Shown piece by piece: positions 5,749 through 7,895 of a stretch of 7,895 nucleotides of DNA (positions within the stretch are counted from its first letter, which is position 1; each line of letters starts with the position of its first letter). This DNA is from Bacillota bacterium (GTDB taxonomy: Bacteria; Bacillota; Clostridia; Christensenellales; SZUA-584). The stretch is from positions 1 through 7,895 of the forward strand of contig JAEZNC010000270.1 of the NCBI GenBank assembly GCA_023441905.1, given 5' to 3'. Both the position numbers and the translations under genes were made by a program. The notes below the pieces were generated by a model, which worked only from the letters and a program-made list of their open reading frames with translations, was not told the origin of the DNA and did not search any database.

Positions 5749-6054
5749 ATGGCTGTCAATCACATCGTCTGCTTTAAATTCAACGACAACGCCGATGCTG
5801 CCGACATCACAAAACACATGGAGATGTTCGCAGCGCTCGCCGGATCGGTTCCGGGCGTCCTGTCATATTCGGCGGGAAAGTCATTCGTTGTGCCGTACGA
5901 AGCCACGGCAGACTACGACAGCGTGCACTGCCTCACCTGCGAATCGGAGCAGGCTTTGGAAAGCTATTTCCACCACGAAGCGCATCAGGAATTCATGGCA
6001 CGGAACAAGCATATCTGGCGCGACGTCTTCGTGATCAATGCGCAGATGGATTAA
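5749..6054 (+). CDS. Dabb (stress-responsive A/B barrel) domain protein
   Basis: The 101-residue protein matches the Dabb ferredoxin-like fold: an opening strand VNHIVCFKF (3-11), a helix with a VPGVLSYSAGK turn and strand (34-44), a YDSVHCLTCESEQALESY strand and helix, then HHEAHQEFMARN (75-86) and a final strand VFVIN. Such small proteins usually form dimeric beta-barrels; bacterial members mostly have no proven role, though some relatives are enzymes acting on small aromatic or polyketide substrates. The ribosome binding site AAGGAG (5738-5743) overlaps the TAA of the phosphofructokinase gene and lies 5 nt before the ATG, so the two are very probably co-translated. Function in this context is unknown. 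Confidence 0.85.
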   Translation: MAVNHIVCFKFNDNADAADITKHMEMFAALAGSVPGVLSYSAGKSFVVPYEATADYDSVHCLTCESEQALESYFHHEAHQEFMARNKHIWRDVFVINAQMD

Positions 6055-6085
6055 GCTTAATGGCGCATGAAAGGGTTTAAGTTTT

Positions 6086-7895
6086 ATGGATTTTAAACTC
6101 CACTCCAAGTACAAACCGGCGGGCAGCCAGCCCGAGGCGATCGACGCGCTCGTGGCGGGTATTGAAGCGGGCAAAAAAGCGCAGGTGCTGCTCGGCGTGA
6201 CGGGCAGCGGCAAAACGTTCACAATGGCGAACGTGATTGAGCGCGTTCAGCGCCCGACGCTTGTGCTGGCCCACAACAAAACGCTTGCGGCGCAGCTTTG
6301 CAGCGAGTTCCGCGAGTTTTTCCCGGATAACGCCGTCGAGTTTTTTGTGTCGTATTACGACTATTACCAGCCCGAAGCGTATGTGCCGGGCAAGGATTTA
6401 TACATCGAAAAAGACGCGAGCGTCAACGACGAAATCGACCGTCTGCGCCACAGCGCCACATCGGCATTGCTCGAACGCCGCGACGTGATCGTGGTCGCGT
6501 CGGTATCGTGCATCTATTCCATCGGTGATCCGCAGGAATACAAGGGCATGAGCATTTCGCTGCGCCCCGGCACGAAAATAAAACGCGATGATCTGCTTGA
6601 GCGCCTTGTGGACAACAGCTTCACGCGCGGCGATATGGATTTTACACGCGGACGGTTCCGCGTGCGCGGTGATACGGTGGAGGTTTTCCCGGCCAGCACG
6701 ATGGAAAAAGCGGTGCGCGTCGAGTTTTTCGGCGACGAGGTGGAACGCATACTCGAGATCGACGTGGTGACGGGACGCGCGCTTTCCACGCGTGAGCATA
6801 TCGCAATATTCCCGAACACGCATTACGCGATGGACCGCGAATACATGAAAGAAAAGCTCGATGAGATTCGCGACGACATGATGAAGCAGGTGGAGCTGTT
6901 CAAATCGCAGGGAAAAATCCTCGAAGCCGAGCGGATTAAGCAGCGCACCGTCTATGATATCGAAATGCTGCGCGAGCTCGGCTACTGCACGGGCATTGAA
7001 AACTACTCACGCTATTTCGACGGACGCAAACCCGGAGATCCGCCCTTCACGCTGCTTGACTTCTTTCCTGACGATTTTCTCATGATCGTGGACGAGTCGC
7101 ACGTGATGCTGCCGCAGGTGCGTGCGATGTACAAGGGCGATTTTTCGCGCAAGGACATGCTCGTGCAATACGGGTTTCGTTTGCCGTCCGCTTACGACAA
7201 CAGGCCGCTGAAATTTGAAGAGTTCGAAAAACGGCAGGGACAGACGGTGTTTGTGAGCGCCACGCCTGCCGAATACGAGCGCAAGCTGGCGGGCGGCGTG
7301 GTGGAGCAGATTGTTCGCCCCACGGGACTGGTAGACCCGGAAATCACCGTCGTGCCGGCAGCAGGGCAGGTGGAGCATCTGCTCGGCGAGATTCGCGCCA
7401 CTGTGAAAAAGGGCTTTCGTGTGCTGGTGACAACGCTGACCAAAAAAATGGCTGAGCGTCTGACCGACTATTACAGTGAACTCGGGTTGCGCGTCAAATA
7501 CATGCACAGCGATGTGGACACAATGGAACGCATGGAGATCATCCGCGGCCTGCGCATGGGCGAATTTGACGTGCTCGTGGGCATCAATCTGCTGCGCGAG
7601 GGGCTCGATTTGCCCGAGGTCGCGCTGGTGGCCGTGCTCGATGCCGATAAGGAGGGCTTCCTGCGCAACGAAACGTCGCTGATACAGACGATCGGGCGCG
7701 CCGCGCGTAACGTGGAAGGCCGCGTGCTGATGTACGCGGATAAAATTACAGGCTCAATGCGCCGTGCGCTGGACGAGACGGATCGCCGCCGGGCGATGCA
7801 GGTGGCCTACAACGAGGAGCACGGTATCACGCCGCAAACCATTGTCAAAGAGACGTACGGCATACTCGAAATCACCAAGCCCGTGAAGGATACGG
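6086..7895 (+). CDS. uvrB: UvrABC excinuclease subunit B, 3' end beyond the window
   Basis: Open from ATG 6086 to the window end: 603 residues of about 660. UvrB is the helicase-like damage-verifying subunit of nucleotide excision repair; it is loaded by UvrA and recruits UvrC. Motifs in order: Walker A GVTGSGKT (37-44), the beta-hairpin YYDYYQPEAY (90-99) that clamps DNA, the DESH Walker B box (336-339), VSATP (390-394), GINLLREGLD (499-508) and motif VI QTIGRAARN (534-542). Only the C-terminal UVR domain that binds UvrC is missing, because the window ends. GAAAGGG lies 10 nt before the ATG, a slightly long spacing. It begins 31 nt after the Dabb gene; that gap holds no terminator, no clear promoter and no LexA box. 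No frameshift is seen. Confidence 0.97.
   Translation, partial: MDFKLHSKYKPAGSQPEAIDALVAGIEAGKKAQVLLGVTGSGKTFTMANVIERVQRPTLVLAHNKTLAAQLCSEFREFFPDNAVEFFVSYYDYYQPEAYVPGKDLYIEKDASVNDEIDRLRHSATSALLERRDVIVVASVSCIYSIGDPQEYKGMSISLRPGTKIKRDDLLERLVDNSFTRGDMDFTRGRFRVRGDTVEVFPASTMEKAVRVEFFGDEVERILEIDVVTGRALSTREHIAIFPNTHYAMDREYMKEKLDEIRDDMMKQVELFKSQGKILEAERIKQRTVYDIEMLRELGYCTGIENYSRYFDGRKPGDPPFTLLDFFPDDFLMIVDESHVMLPQVRAMYKGDFSRKDMLVQYGFRLPSAYDNRPLKFEEFEKRQGQTVFVSATPAEYERKLAGGVVEQIVRPTGLVDPEITVVPAAGQVEHLLGEIRATVKKGFRVLVTTLTKKMAERLTDYYSELGLRVKYMHSDVDTMERMEIIRGLRMGEFDVLVGINLLREGLDLPEVALVAVLDADKEGFLRNETSLIQTIGRAARNVEGRVLMYADKITGSMRRALDETDRRRAMQVAYNEEHGITPQTIVKETYGILEITKPVKDT

Noticed and set aside
5371..5817. 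148-codon minus-strand frame across the pfp and Dabb genes
   Set aside because: It lies antisense to two well-supported genes, has a His/Arg-rich composition and no initiation signal.
5837..5851. Inverted repeat CCGGA-TCGGT-TCCGG inside the Dabb gene
   Set aside because: A 5-bp stem within a GC-rich coding region, with no T-tract and no positional logic, is likely chance.
6398..6823. Long minus-strand open frames across uvrB
   Set aside because: They are shadows of the GC-rich uvrB reading frame with Arg/His-rich, low-plausibility translations and no ribosome binding sites; uvrB is unmistakable on the plus strand.

Overview
The window looks like a chromosomal stretch of a Gram-positive bacterium, most likely a Clostridia-type member of the Bacillota. 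This rests on strong AGGAG-type ribosome binding sites, an SLC45/GPH-like permease, a phosphofructokinase with the PPi-type lysine, and a UvrB of the usual length and motifs. The genus is not identifiable from the sequence alone. Most genes are GC-rich; one is strikingly AT-rich.

Layout. (1) 1-172: the 3' end of rplT (ribosomal protein L20) and its rho-independent terminator. (2) 173-369: a short spacer with no convincing gene, only a possible protein-tail remnant. (3) 370-1170, minus strand: a membrane-anchored, extracytoplasmic protein with an HExxH zinc-peptidase motif. It probably starts at a TTG, and the expected third zinc ligand Glu is replaced by Asn. (4) 1171-1347: a divergent intergenic region with promoters pointing both ways. 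(5) 1348-4294, plus strand: an apparent operon of a 12-helix GPH/SLC45-like permease, a membrane-tethered glycerophosphodiester phosphodiesterase, and an AT-rich two-helix membrane protein of unknown function that looks acquired. (6) 4295-4455: a strong extended -10 promoter followed by a terminator-like hairpin and a possible leader reading frame that overlaps the next gene's start. (7) 4456-7895, plus strand: a tight cluster of a PPi-type 6-phosphofructokinase, a Dabb-domain protein and uvrB, which runs off the window.

How the genes may work together. The permease and phosphodiesterase probably form an uptake and breakdown pair, with the substrate unproven. The PFK, Dabb protein and UvrB are spaced for co-transcription, with no terminator between them and no obvious promoter or SOS box directly in front of uvrB. 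Expression of a nucleotide-excision-repair gene may therefore depend on the promoter and leader hairpin upstream of the glycolytic gene. I found no CRISPR array, insertion sequence, tRNA or rRNA. The points most worth a second look are the pfp leader, the AT-rich gene and the altered zinc site. None is proof of a new system.
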